DNA from: Sthenelais limicola
Taxonomy: Eukaryota > Annelida > Polychaeta > Phyllodocida > Sigalionidae
Assembly: GCA_942159475.1 (NCBI GenBank)
Contig: OW804102.1
Location: 34,230,873 to 34,294,872 of the forward strand
Length of the DNA stretch: 64,000 nucleotides
Direction: 5' to 3'
Part shown: positions 1 to 11,189 of the stretch, one piece after another
Numbering within the stretch: the stretch's first letter is position 1
Layout: every line of letters starts with the position of its first letter
Translations under genes and position numbers: made by a program
Notes under the pieces: model-generated
Told to the model about the DNA's origin: nothing
What the model saw: only the letters and a program-made list of their open reading frames with translations
The model's database searches: none

Positions 1-430
1 GATCAAAAAGGCAGTCGACACAATGAGGGAAAATAACACTTAACTCAAAACAAAGTTGTTTACGAAGATCCATGTTTCACAGCACTGTCTTACTACATAT
101 AGATCTAAGAATATGTACTTATCCATAGGTATGTAGATTTAACGTTGCTGAGGGCCTTACACTTGAAATTCGAGAATTGGGGGATTATAATCTTTCAGTA
201 AAACAACATGTTAGATGACTAATTTGGGATCTACATTGGCATTTGCTTTGATAGCCAGACAACTTACGTTAGTAAGGCACTGCTATCGTTTGTAATATAC
301 ATGATGTCATTTGATATAACCCAACCCAATGTCACAAACACAAGGCAGTGAGAAACGGATGACATAAATGTCGCACAATGGCCATAAATATTTTCCTTAC
401 ATACATTCTTCTACTAGGGAAACGGTTAAA
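1..430. other. Unannotated AT-rich stretch
   Basis: No open frame, tandem repeat or recognised dispersed repeat is visible. The window opens with GATC, which may simply be a clone boundary. Confidence 0.6.
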
Positions 431-578
431 GGATTAATGACCGAGATTGAGGGGCTAGTGATATGGACTGTTTGATGTATCATTTGGGGGCGAAGCCGAG
501 AGAGTATACAAATACAGGCCCGAAATGGAGATTATTAATCCTTTTAATCTCTGCCTATGATATTTTATACCTACAAGT
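431..578 (+). repeat. Family I dispersed repeat, copy 1
   Basis: It begins GGATTAATGACCGAGATTG and contains GAGATTATTAATCCTTTTAA followed by TCTCTGCCTA. The same order of motifs recurs at 45.1 and 54.9 kb on the same strand and at 37.0 and 47.2 kb inverted. No coding capacity is seen. The class is unknown, and edges are approximate because no clear terminal repeat or target-site duplication was found. Confidence 0.6.
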
Positions 579-645
579 CTCTTCAGGGCTGTGATTACAG
601 AAAGGTAACATTATTTGAGTGAAAAGTAACACAAATCAGAAGCTC

Positions 646-873
646 TAAAGGCTGGGTTCCACTGGCCGGCTACTTCTCCTGCTACTGCTCCTGCTTCTTT
701 GGTCCCGCTACTTTTAGAAGCAGGAGCAAGTAGCGGGAGGTTGCCGCTTAAATTCAAACATGTTTGATTTGAAACGGCTTCTTCCCGCTACTTCCCGTTA
801 CTTCTAAAGTAGCGGGAACAAAGAAACGGGAGTAGTAGCGGGAAAAGTAGCGTGGCAGTGGAACCCAGGCTTA
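646..873. mobile_element. Foldback (long inverted repeat) element H
   Basis: The two halves are reverse complements along almost their whole length, with the symmetry centre at 760/761 in TCAAACATGTTTGA. The outer ends read TAAAGGCTGGGTTCCACTG on the left and CAGTGGAACCCAGGCTTA on the right. The arms contain several GTAGCGGGA-type units, so each arm is internally repetitive. It has no open frame. It is most simply a non-autonomous foldback DNA element whose transcript would form a hairpin of about 110 bp. A related end may remain at 1904-1919. Confidence 0.8.
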
Positions 874-875
874 AC

Positions 876-1437
876 TCAAAATAGATGCAGTTCCCCTCTT
901 ATATAACCACCAAGGTCATGGTCACACTGCAAGGACCTGTACCTGCTCCTTTGAGGTCCTAGTTTGACCCGCTTGGCCAGCCGACAGACGCTATCATAAT
1001 AGACGCAGGAAGGTGTGGCCATCCACCAACAAATCATTACACCGGTCATCCAGTTGACAAGGGGTCTGGTCAGGGGTCCAGTATCCAGCCAGTGGACCAG
1101 CATTAAACACTGGACATAAATCACTGCTGACCATTGGGCAGACATGTGTAATAGGGTGTTTAGAGGGAGGCCCGCTGAAAGGCACCGTCCAGGGAGATGT
1201 TTACTGCACGTTTCTGTGTCTGATTTGTGCTGTAAATTGTGCATCTGAGACCTGCTCATAGGCCTGTAGGGTAGCAAGGTCTGTAGCAGTTTGGGTAGTA
1301 GCCCGCCTTGCTGAGGTTTCGCTATAGGTCGGTAACTTAAAGTGGTGACAGAAAACGGTCTTTGTAGTGTACATATCCTTAAGTGTCACCTTCTGATACT
1401 TTTCTATAAAAACATACAACACTTAGTGTCTTGCGCA
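876..1437 (-). pseudogene. Possible decayed coding fragment, unidentified
   Basis: This segment looks richer in GC than its flanks and is open on the minus strand in overlapping frames: 1201-1422 (73 residues), 876-1277 (133 residues) and 994-1185 (63 residues). The first frame is polar and Gln/Thr/Ala-rich with a plausible soluble composition, and it stops just where the other two continue, as a frameshifted gene would. The third has five cysteines. I recognise no family. Chance open frames in a GC-richer patch are an equally good explanation. The foldback element H abuts its left edge. Confidence 0.2.
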
Positions 1438-1439
1438 TG

Positions 1440-3257
1440 GATCCATCTCTGTTCTGGGTCAGTGATCTATAATGGTTCAGTAGAAAAAGTGTCAATAAAT
1501 AGTTGCCTACAATAGGATTAAATATGCGACGATATCTATACCTTGTGGAGTTCGTATACTGAGCTCGTTACAAGATAATGTGGTCATTATGCGGTCAATT
1601 AACATTACATTAAGTTGTTTTTATTGACAATAGGTTAGGTTTTAATTGTCTTGTGCGTCTAATGTAGAATGCACTAATTAGACTGAAGTTAGAAGGCATC
1701 TAATATTTGCATTATAATGTTGAGTTCCAACACAATTTGATATTTTATGAGTGTGTGACTGTCTCTTTATATTTTTCTGCCAGTGGGGTGACATGCCTTT
1801 CTTGGAAATTCACCATGGGTGCCAACCCAGACTGGTTGGATTCGACATGTCAATGTGACATCCTTTATATTTGATAATTCTAATTTATCCAGGTTAAGTA
1901 TATGGAACCTGGGCTTAACCAGCTTGATTGATTGATTGATGAACTGTTTTATTGATTTTGAAATCCTTAGAATAAAGTATTCGGATCGCTTCAGATGAGA
2001 CTCTTATGGAAATAAGTTTAAAATCTCATCCCTCACTTTGATGTGTATTGTTAGGCTCTGTTAAATTATTAAAAAACGATATAAATAGATACAACATAGT
2101 TAGCTTTGTTTCTCTCAGCTTCCTTATTAGAAACCACACGAAAGCAGTGAACCATTTCCCACCTAAACCTAGGTCAGACATAACAATCCCCCTTGATTGA
2201 CTTCCAGGGATGTGTCAGTAACTTCAATCATGATAGGGAACAATCTTGCTTTAATGGATCAGTGGCTAGAGTAGCCAGAGGTCCTCTCTCATGTAGAGCC
2301 ATGAATCATAAGTTATGATTGTGGGGAGATGCTCAATTTGCCAATATCTTACACTCGTAACGTCCTCACACGCCAGACTGCCTTCTCACAGTTACTGCGA
2401 TTGCATAAAGCAATAAGGCTGGCTCTCAGCGTGCAGCATGCATGCAAGAAAGGCCTTTCACTCCATTGTAGGATCAAGGGGAGGAGTGAACGAAGGGAGG
2501 GACTAGGAGCTATCCCTGAGCCACTCCCTAAATGGTTGTGGTTTAATAAAGTACGCGAGGAGCCTCCAAAGAGTGAGTGTAATATTTTTCCAAATCCAAA
2601 ACATTATATTGTAACTTATATTTGTTAATGGTTTTATTCACCTAGGTAACAGAAACCCCATAGAAATTCCAGTCGAAGATAAAATGTGAGCACATGTTTA
2701 ACTTAAAAACGTAGAAGAAAAGTTCCTACGTTACTTCAGTATAATGATAAAAATAGGGAAAAGGGACAATTTTTTCAATCAAAGCAATGCCGAATATACT
2801 CACATATATATACAAATATATCATTTTCAGCACAGGTAATAGCAGAATCACTTCAACATATCAGACATAGTTTTAGGTGACTTCAGAATAATTATATAAA
2901 TTGTATAGACTAAAAGTTCCTATCAATGGACTTTTTCTTTGATTACAGAAAGGGTTACGCCTTATAAGAATACCCTGCAAAATATAGTACATCAGACATC
3001 TCAATGTGGTAACCTTCTGGTCTGATAGCAATAAAGCAAATTCCTAGCTCCAAGGCTGTCCATGGAATGCCTTCCATGCAATTACTCTCCCACCCACGCC
3101 TTTACAATCATGTGTGCTAGCTTGGCCTTGATTCAAGTCAGGGCAAAGCCTATCATTGGCCTTTCACGGCCCCACATTACGGCTTAGCTAGACGATGGGG
3201 CACCAGTCTTCTTAGGTCACATCCATCTTCAACTGGTTCGAAAATACTCTAGGTATT
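1440..3257. other. Unannotated stretch with small repeats
   Basis: It is AT-rich with a short (TTGA)n run at 1924-1940 and a possible foldback-H end at 1904-1919 (GGAACCTGGGCTTAAC). The only open frame of note, 2329-2628 on the plus strand (99 residues), has no recognised domain and is judged to be chance. Confidence 0.55.
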
Positions 3258-3321
3258 TTGCATAAGTGGACTAGACCTGAGCGGCCTTGGGTTGGTGCGA
3301 GAAGAGGAGTTGGACAAGGCA

Positions 3322-3394
3322 GCCCTGCTAGATCAGATGGTAGAGCACCACACATGTTATGTGGAGGTCGTGGGTTCGATTCCCGCTTGAGGCA
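3322..3394 (+). pseudogene. tRNA-like cloverleaf relic (Thr-TGT-like) or tRNA-derived SINE head
   Basis: The segment has tRNA size (73 nt) and layout. A perfect 5-bp anticodon stem (CCACA/TGTGG) encloses loop CATGTTA, a T arm has GTGGG/CCCGC with loop TTCGATT, and the D arm has loop AGATGGTA with the conserved GG. The triplet in anticodon position is TGT. Against a working tRNA, position 33 is A instead of the invariant U, the D stem has one mismatch, and the acceptor stem pairs at only five of seven positions counting wobbles. The A box (TAGATCAGATGG) and B box (GGTTCGATTCC) are nearly intact. A decayed tRNA or the 5' head of a tRNA-derived SINE fits best. Confidence 0.65.
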
Positions 3395-3399
3395 GGTCA

Positions 3400-4295
3400 G
3401 CGTGTTGGATCTAGTGTCACTAAATGTGCCTCATTTATATTCCATTATATTCGCATGCCATATGGACAGATGGATTGGAAATAGAAACACCACAATACTA
3501 TATAGATCCGTTATAGAAACATATATTTAATCTATTCAAGTACAAAATAAACTGGTCTTAATATGTAACACTGTATGGTGCTGATGATATTAAGAAGTCA
3601 ATTTTACAGCAACGGTTCAAATTAAATTCTAGAGTACAGAAATAAGATTCGTCCCTGAAATCTATTAGTTCTTACAACTGTATAATGCTTTCTTAAATAA
3701 AAGAAAGAACTATCAGATATCAAAGGTTTTAATTTGATTTGTCAATATCTACTCAGTAACAATATTTCATCAGATCTCATGGTGATTTTTTGTTCAGTTA
3801 ATACAGACAGGAAATAACTTCTGTTACTTCCGTTTTGTATATTATATCGGCTAAGTATTTTAATGCGTCTCTGTAGAACAATCAAATATTCTGCAAATTT
3901 ACCTTCTCAAGTGGAAGTCAGACAAGGGCGAGAGATAAAAGCGTGATTATCTTAGGATCAAAGTTCCCATTACGACGACAAAAACCCAGAGTCAAAAGGC
4001 CAAGAATAGAACTTCAAATCCACAGGCGATCAATTCTTGACAGGTGATATTTTGGGAGCAGAGATTTTTATTCACAAAGCGAGTGTCAACTTTAATGTCA
4101 AACCATGTTTCTTCAGACTAGAGACACTTGAAGGGACGTGACAGCAACTTCTGATCCATAGCCTCTGATGATTCAAGAGAAATACAAAAGATTATCTGTC
4201 CTTAATGCTTTTAATCTTTGGTGAAATTATCTGCACTCTCAAATGACGTGTTTCTTATTTACTTCAGTGCCTCCCTGGAACCACTCCCACGGCTT
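3400..4295. other. Unannotated AT-rich stretch
   Basis: Nothing beyond unstructured AT-rich DNA was seen. If the tRNA-like relic is a SINE head, its body would occupy the start of this stretch, but no tail or duplication was found. Confidence 0.5.
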
Positions 4296-4304
4296 CTCTC
4301 AGTG

Positions 4305-4392
4305 AAGACTAATTAGTAAAGGCGGTTAATTAGGTCCCATCAGACCAAACCCAATTAACAGAGCCTTAATTAGGATCTAATTCAATCTTAAG
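4305..4392. promoter_or_regulatory. Dense TAATTA/TTAATTAG homeodomain-site cluster
   Basis: Within about 90 bp there are ACTAATTAGT, GGTTAATTAGG, CCAATTAAC, CTTAATTAGG and a further CTAATTC. TAATTA cores are the usual recognition sequence of Antp/paired-class homeodomains. The spacing is regular and the sequence between cores is not simply AT-rich, which is why an enhancer is suggested. No evidence beyond motif density is available. Confidence 0.25.
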
Positions 4393-6180
4393 ATGATCCT
4401 TAGTTACTAGACAGACCAGTGCAATGGGCCTTATTACAGCCATAGCCTTTCTAAGGGTAGATTAGATCTATTCCAATGACCGGGTCATTCAGTGCCTATA
4501 TTATTTGTCACATTAGAGACATCTTTAACATTGACTACTCAAGGTTAGTACAGTGTTTGAATGTTACAGTTTTGCATGTTAATTATTAATGTTGATGAGA
4601 TGTACCATCTTCTGAAGAAGGTCCAACTATTAGAATAGAATGGAATAGAACAATCTTTTATTCATCAAGGGTTTACGGATTTCTGACGAACAGGTCGACA
4701 GGCCTCTGGGTACCATTTAGGATTTACCCCCAGATCTTCTGGCCGTTCCCTCTATTGACTAAAACATGTCAGGACATACATTTACGAACACTGTGAATAA
4801 AAAATGAAAAAATGAACTTGGTGGTTGTCTGATTGGGGTTTATCATCTATTCTACCTAATTTATTATTTAATATCTAGTTCATAGTACATGTATGTCTAT
4901 GAACGTATTCAGAATATGGGTCGTTTATTATGTTATATCTACCTACCCCATGTACCACAGCTATATTTATAAGCAGAAAATAAAGGAAAGGTAGGTATAG
5001 TTTTAGCCCCGCTGTATTTAAAACTTAGTAAGTTGTTCTTCCACTCTGTGCCTAGAATCTGTAAGTGGGAACATGAGTCACGGTTAAACCTGTATTCTTA
5101 GCAAAATATTCTATTTTCTTCAATTATATTTCCCTTTAATTCGTAAAAAGTCATCAATGGAAAATTAGTATCAAATTGAGGTACTATAAAAACAGAATAC
5201 ATGTTAGTTGTATCTTGGATATCATTCTTTTAATGAGGAAATAAAGTCAGTTTATTGTCTCCACTGAAAACGAAGAAGTAGAAGACCCGGAATAGGAAAT
5301 GTCGTTCCTTTGTCTAATGATGATAAAGAATTCAATCAATCAATCAATCAGGTTCTGGGTAATTCTGCACCTAGCCCTTCCTGCGAATGTTCCACCAATT
5401 TCAACAATTGGTCACATGTTTAAGAAGAGATGTCCGGTTTTGCAAATGACCTTTTAACCCTTGACCTTCATGATTAACTTATTGACCACCAGATGGCTTT
5501 CTCCAGTGAGGGCAAGCAGCTTCCGGGCATGACGTCTCTGTGACCTTGTCCCTTGTCAACAAGGTTCCATTCAGGCGTCACTATCATAAATCAAATATAA
5601 ATTTAAATTATGGATGGCGGACAAGGAGTTCATCAGTTCTGATCACAACTTCATTCCGATCCGGAAAGTGGATATAATGCTTTATTTATGCGCTAAAGGC
5701 ATTCATTGGTAGGCAGTGTTGTCTCCATTTTAAATAATAAGCTTTAAAATTAGCTTAACCACCTGCGCACTGCATTAGAAATAGACCCAGCTAAACTGTA
5801 AACTATAGAACCAATCAATATGGCAGAAAAGATAAACACGAAACCATTGCCTCACAAATAGTGCAATAGTGCATAGTGCATTTTTTGGTCATTTAATATA
5901 GGATTTCTCATATTTTTAACTCTGTTATGAGATACATGATATATAGCGTTTGTCAATAAGGTCTTTGTTCTTTGTTAAAAACGCATTCTTTGAAGAAAAT
6001 AAACAGATACAGCCAGAAGAATGCCAATTATAACCTGGGATAGTATGACGTTCCATTCCAAATTCCTTTACTCACAACGCACTCTCACTTCATAAAAGAA
6101 GTGACAGTCAAAAAATAAATGAATAACCGCCACCCTGACACCCCCAGTGAGAATAATCATCACTCATTAGTTCCACGATA
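4393..6180. other. Unannotated stretch
   Basis: AT-rich DNA with a short (CAAT)n run at 5331-5350. No open frame or dispersed repeat was recognised. Confidence 0.55.
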
Positions 6181-6189
6181 CTCCGCTAG

Positions 6190-6480
6190 TCTGTCTCTCC
6201 CACCAGAGTTCACCGGAAATGTCAAACATGCGCAATGCTTTCCTCGCTAAATTAACAACCAATAATAAGAAGACGTTTATCCTATCACTTTATCATTCCG
6301 GTCACGTGACAAGGCCACTTCCGGCTATCTATCATCTCGTGACCTAGTTAATAAGTCACGTGGTGAATCATGTCAGTTGTACCTGCTGCCCGGACGTCGG
6401 TGCAAATCGTGCTTTAGTTGTGGTGAATCGGAGTGAATCGGCAGTGGATGGCTCTGTGGATCATTTTTACGGTCATTGCC
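6190..6480 (+). promoter_or_regulatory. Candidate promoter: ETS, CACGTG and NRF1-like motif cluster
   Basis: The cluster contains ACCGGAAAT near 6210, a palindromic GTCACGTGAC at 6301-6310, a strong ETS/GABP match CCACTTCCGGC at 6315-6325, and a second GTCACGTGGT at 6355-6364. An NRF1-like ATGCGCAATG lies near 6230, and CpG-containing sequence (CCCGGACGTCGG) follows. This combination is typical of TATA-less animal promoters. No downstream coding exon is visible. A possible donor (TTTCTCAG|GTGGCA) lies near 6620. Strand and start site cannot be fixed. Confidence 0.3.
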
Positions 6481-7788
6481 ATGGACGCTTGAAGATCACA
6501 TGATAGCTGTGAAAGCAACACGAGTATGCCATGTCTGTTTCCACTCAAGCCTTTCATTCATATCAATAAACAGCCCAGGGTCTTCGCACCAAGCCAGTAT
6601 TTTCGCCGCACCATTTCTCAGGTGGCAATCGTAATTTTAACTAAACTCATTTTTATATAATGCAATGGTTTCCATGTGATTAAACATTTGTGTTGATTCC
6701 TGGGTCGGGACCCACAATGATTTGAATTTGAAAAATTGTAATTTCATCAAAATTCGTTTAGAATTACTGAAATATTGGAAATATTTAAACATAAACGTAT
6801 GTTATTACACTCCACTTGCCCAGGTTTTGGCAGTGTGAACCATAACCATATTTAAGGAGTTATTACAATATCTACCCAAAATCTGAAATAACTGACTAGG
6901 GCAATATGGATATAATTGTTGATTCTCAGCTCCAATATCAACCATTTTTTAAAGCAATCTCTGCCATGAAATTGGCAACAACAGAGTGTGTTTAAAGTAG
7001 GTCAGTACAATTGAGGTCAACTGTCAAAGTAACAAATCAAATGATTTATAAATTATTTCAGAGCCTCAGCTGCTGGGGGACGTAGAGGGAGGAGGGGCGT
7101 GTGGAGGAATTTCTGGGCTTATCCTTGGGATTATCTTATCAGCTGGAAAGGGGTGTTGTTTAATAGATTGAACAGCCTGTCAAACATAATCCAGCTATTT
7201 TGTACACGTAACTTTATTGTGGTGACGGCAGAGGGTGGGGGCAAATCGAATTGGCTGGCTCCTGAAATGTATTGCATGTGTATGTAGGGTGGGAGAGGGG
7301 AGGGGGTGATATCATGGATCTTTATTTAATAGCCAAGTCATGCATTTCATTTAATAACATAATTATGTATGATAATTATCTGGAATTAGAATAATACATT
7401 ACTATTTTCTTTAAATTGCCAATTTTGAATAAGAGGGAAATGCTGCGAAATGTCAATTTGTAGTTATTCTTTTTAAAACCCAATCCAGACGCCTTAACAT
7501 AATGACCAATCAATCAATATAAACTACCGATTACTATAATATAAACTGACCCTAGTCCAGTCCACACAAAGACACTGTATATTGAAGAACCATATCCAAA
7601 AGGCAACTATGATACTGCATAACTCTCTGCATTCGTGGGTGCCTAGAAACCCTCTAGCCCCCCTCATAACCAAACAGCAAGCAGTAGGAGGGGCAGAATA
7701 TTAGCTATGCAAATTAGTAATGATGTAACTCTCATCTGGGTATTGTCAAATGAAGCATGACACATGTTAAATATTCACAGGCCGACGG
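6481..7788. other. Unannotated stretch
   Basis: Mostly AT-rich. Short open frames (for example 7099-7287 plus, 62 residues) have no recognisable features. Sparse GGGAGGGG runs near 7290 precede the main G-rich tract. Confidence 0.5.
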
Positions 7789-7789
7789 A

Positions 7790-7866
7790 TCGAGGGAGGG
7801 AGGGTGGGAGGTGGGAGGGTGGAGTATGGGAGGGGGGACTATGGGAGGGAGGGAGGGAGGGAGAGA
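7790..7866 (+). repeat. G-rich (GGGA)n tract with G-quadruplex potential
   Basis: At least ten runs of three or more G separated by 1-6 nt lie on the plus strand, which more than satisfies the usual intramolecular quadruplex pattern. A 69-residue open frame through it is a composition artefact. Confidence 0.85.
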
Positions 7867-8021
7867 CAGCATTGCTTAAGCCAACATGCCTTCACATCAC
7901 TTGGTCTCCTGCTTTAGTCATAACTAAGATGGAAAACACAACACTCCTGGAGGGGTATCACTACGGAACCTGACACATATTGGCATATTGACTTGACTGT
8001 GTCCAACCTTTTGATAAATAT

Positions 8022-8256
8022 ATGTCGGTTAGATGTACAATTCGCCTTGCTCAATCCTCTCAAATACCCCAATTTACGATAGAAATGAGACTCAAAATAC
8101 AGTTCAACATAACCAAAGACGTTTTTTTGAATCAATGCAATACCAATATTTCTTCAGATACATACAGTCTAGAAGTTATCATTATCCAACCTAATTTAGC
8201 GGAATTTACTGAAAGTGTAGAGCTGCCGTCGTAGCCTACATTTTCTGACGATCTTA
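8022..8256 (-). mobile_element. Family A TIR element, copy 1
   Basis: An inverted family A copy that keeps the diagnostic blocks AGATGTACAATTCGCCTT on the left and CTACATTTTCTGACGATCTT on the right, with CCTAATTTAGCGGAATTTAC inside. Ends are degenerate and belong to the TCGTCAG-type end variant. Four partial open frames here are read-through of the repeat. Confidence 0.75.
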
Positions 8257-8747
8257 AATTCAATATATCCCATGAGTCAGATTTCTTTGTGATAGGCCCT
8301 CTAGGAGTGCTGTTTTTCATCATTGCTATGACTAAATCAGGTCGTCGTTATATATAATTGATATAAGATAAAATTTCCACCCGCATTCTCCTGTGAATAG
8401 ATATCTTGTGGTTCAAATATCATTTTCCCATTGCCCTTTCCATCGCAGACATGTTTGTTTAAACCTCATCCATCATTCTGCAATACATTCATTACAAGGA
8501 CGGCCATTTTGAAAGGGCATTAAAACCCTATTCATTACAGACACATCCGTTCACAGAATAAATATGGAATATACTCAACGAAATGTTCTTTTGAAAAGTT
8601 GCCCATAATTGCACCAATATTTCGATATAATAAGCATTTAATAGACATGTTTATTTTATCGACAAAGATGTTCATGTTCATCTGATGTAATGTTATCATA
8701 GTTGAGGGAGTAGTCTACTGGTCTGAACTCAAGTTCTCATCTATAAT

Positions 8748-8933
8748 CCAGTCTATAGGCTCAGAGCTGAGAGAGTCCCTCCAAACTGAGGGAAAACCTC
8801 TCGCTCTAAACAGCAAAATACCATTATAATCCCATTCAGACACCTACCTACTCTTGGGCCAGGAAAGCCATTAGCGCAGTAGGCATCCACTCACTGCCCT
8901 CATCATATCTGAGAGACTGTAGGTCTAGACTAA
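8748..8933 (-). mobile_element. Family C TIR element, copy 1
   Basis: The ends are inverted: AGTCTATAGGCTCAGAGC on the left and CTGTAGGTCTAGACT on the right. Internal landmarks are GAGTCCCTCCAAACTGAGGG and ATTAGCGCAGTAGGC. The same blocks occur at 30.5, 44.3, 52.8, 54.1 and 59.2 kb. It is non-coding and probably a MITE. Confidence 0.75.
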
Positions 8934-9488
8934 GTTTATAACTGCAATCAAATGCTCGCCATATCTCAATAAAGGACATAAAGATATATAATTCTGCCCA
9001 ACCTCAATACTTCGATTTACCACAACTGGGCCCCAGTAAAACCACAGACACTGAAGTAACAGTTGTCCCTATTAAGCAATATGGATCCCCTGATTGTAAT
9101 TGTATCCATATAACCATAAAAATAAGATACGCTTATGGGATGATAATTACGATGGTGGTGGTAAAGAAACAATAAAGGGTAAAGAAATAGGATGCTCGTC
9201 CCACATTCCCTCACCCCTATTCCTCCCCTCCCCCGGGCCACATTAGCCCCTACTTATTAGCGTCTGCCCGGTCTCAGGGACAATACGCGGGGTATTTCCC
9301 CACTGGCTTAGCCCCTCTTTCTATACTAATCCTCTTTATGTATCTCCGAGCCTAACACACAATTAGTATTCAATTAATGTCTACATGGAAGGGGGAATGG
9401 TGCTGTATCTTGGGCCTGAAGAAAAGACACTAATGACTTGGTATGTGATGAAAAGAGGTGAGGAGTTAGGACGTGGGTTTTGCACTAT

Positions 9489-9565
9489 ACACCCTATTTG
9501 AGATCTACATGGAGCGGTTCGCAGTAGTACAGTACTGTATTCTAAGTAGGTTTCAAACAGAGTGT
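9489..9565 (+). mobile_element. Family F short TIR element, copy 1
   Basis: It begins ACACCCTATTTGAGATCTAC and ends CTAAGTAGGTTTCAAACAGA, then GTGT. The ends are imperfect inverted repeats of about 24 bp. The copy is shorter inside than the 51.7-kb copy. TA dinucleotides at the outer ends suggest TA target duplication. Confidence 0.65.
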
Positions 9566-10471
9566 TTGCCTTGTTAAAGATGGCACTCTCAGCTATGCAT
9601 GCGCAAATCTGCGCATTTTTTCATTTTGCCTCATACACCAGGTATATGACAAACCCAAACATGCCCCTTAGTTTCTAAGACTTCGGAAGCCATTAAAACC
9701 ATATAATTAGCCAAAGAAGTGGTATAATATTGATCTGGTGTGCAAATGTTTAAATTTGATATTTTAGTTCCTGTCAGTTAGAAGAATATTTTTGTCTGGA
9801 GGATTTATCGCTAAACCTGCGTTATCACAAAGTCTTCTTTGTCGAGAGTGCAGGAAATATTTCCAGTTTTAAAGGCATTTATCGAATTTTATGAAAACAT
9901 TGATTCATGCTGCCCATGGTAATTTGACATTTGTTGTCTTTATTTCGAAAAACTTTCAGAAGAATTGCTTTGTAAAATCCCATCATGATACGTAAGCCCG
10001 ATATTAATGGAATACATTATAGTGACCTCCTCAATTTTTATCCATATAGTCAAACCTGAACCAAATGCACATAACCTACTGCACATTACATTTACTTTCC
10101 AGTCATCTAAACTGAATCACGGCACAATTAACATACCTTGTATAAATACCAGTGTATCAATCCATCAAATCACATCCCCTTGATTATGGGAAAAAACCTC
10201 GGATAATTCCCACGATCGAGGGAAGAGATAAAACAAACACAAAAAGTCAAATGTCCCATGCGGAGGCACCCGCCCACTAATTCCTCAACTTCCCTTCCCT
10301 CCTGATCCACACCCCATGCCCTCCCACTTTTCCTCCCAGGGGTGCAATCAATTCATTCACACGGTATGGGGCTATTTGGTGGTTATATCCCCATGCACAT
10401 TGTTATAGGGAGTTTGTGCAGGGAGAGGATACGAATGGGTTGTACTGTTTGTTATGTGTGTAATCAGTATA
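9566..10471. other. Unannotated stretch with a family K-like end
   Basis: It starts with GTTAAAGATGGCACTCTCAG (9573-9592), resembling the TTAAAGCTGCA end of family K. Next comes a palindromic ATGCATGCGCA. The rest is AT-rich with no recognised feature. Confidence 0.45.
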
Positions 10472-10698
10472 CGGGTCAGATTTTCAGAAAATGTAGCTGT
10501 ACACATTTAGTAAATTCTGCTAAATTAGGCTGCAATTTGTTTAATACTAGGTAAATTCGAGTATATTCGGCATTGCATTGATTCTACCAATTTTTTTGGT
10601 TAGGTTAAATTGTATTTTGAAGTTTATTTTGGTCTGAAATTCGGTTATTTGAGAAGATTGGTGAAATTGAATTGTACATTTCCTGAAAATCTGACCCA
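10472..10698 (+). mobile_element. Family A TIR element, copy 2
   Basis: A nearly full-length copy. The left end is CGGGTCAGATTTTCAGAAAA and the right end is TTCCTGAAAATCTGACCCA. The flanks are AGTATA and TACATA, consistent with TA target duplication. A short deletion removes part of the left inner block after AAAATGTA. Confidence 0.9.
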
Positions 10699-10957
10699 TA
10701 CATACGTGAGGGGGTAGAGGGAAGAAGAGCATGTGTAACCCCATACAGACATAGTCCGATTTGCTCTACAAGATCTAACTTACAATCTTATCGAGTGGAT
10801 GAATTTGATTCAGAAAAATAGGGAGGTTCAGCTAAACGGGTTTTTTTTCAAATTTGATGTAACAGTAGATGTTTATGCCCTAAATGAATACAAAAAAATA
10901 TGAATCATAATATGAGTAAATATGGTAAGATAAGTAATAGCTGAGAGTGCAGCTTTA
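10699..10957. other. Spacer ending in a family K-like end
   Basis: Nothing but AT-rich sequence up to AGCTGAGAGTGCAGCTTTAA near 10940-10956. That resembles the right end of family K and may mark the end of a decayed copy. Confidence 0.4.
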
Positions 10958-11022
10958 ACAGTGGGTGGAGGAGGGGAGGGGGTTGAGTGAGAGGTGGGGG
11001 TGGGGGGTTGAGTGAGGGTGCA
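10958..11022 (+). repeat. G-rich low-complexity tract
   Basis: GGGTGGAGGAGGGG-type sequence with repeated GTTGAGTGAG units. It has G-quadruplex potential on the plus strand. Confidence 0.8.
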
Positions 11023-11189
11023 GTTGAGTGAGACGTCCCACAATGTGGCTCGTGGCAGTTTGATGGTGGGGAGGAGGAGAGATTGTGGAGGACGCTATGG
11101 ATTAAATCACATTAGGGGAGCAATACACGAGGCAATGAGCAGCTCACAGACCTTCCACTGCTGGCCTGCCCAGCTGGTTTACCTTCATT

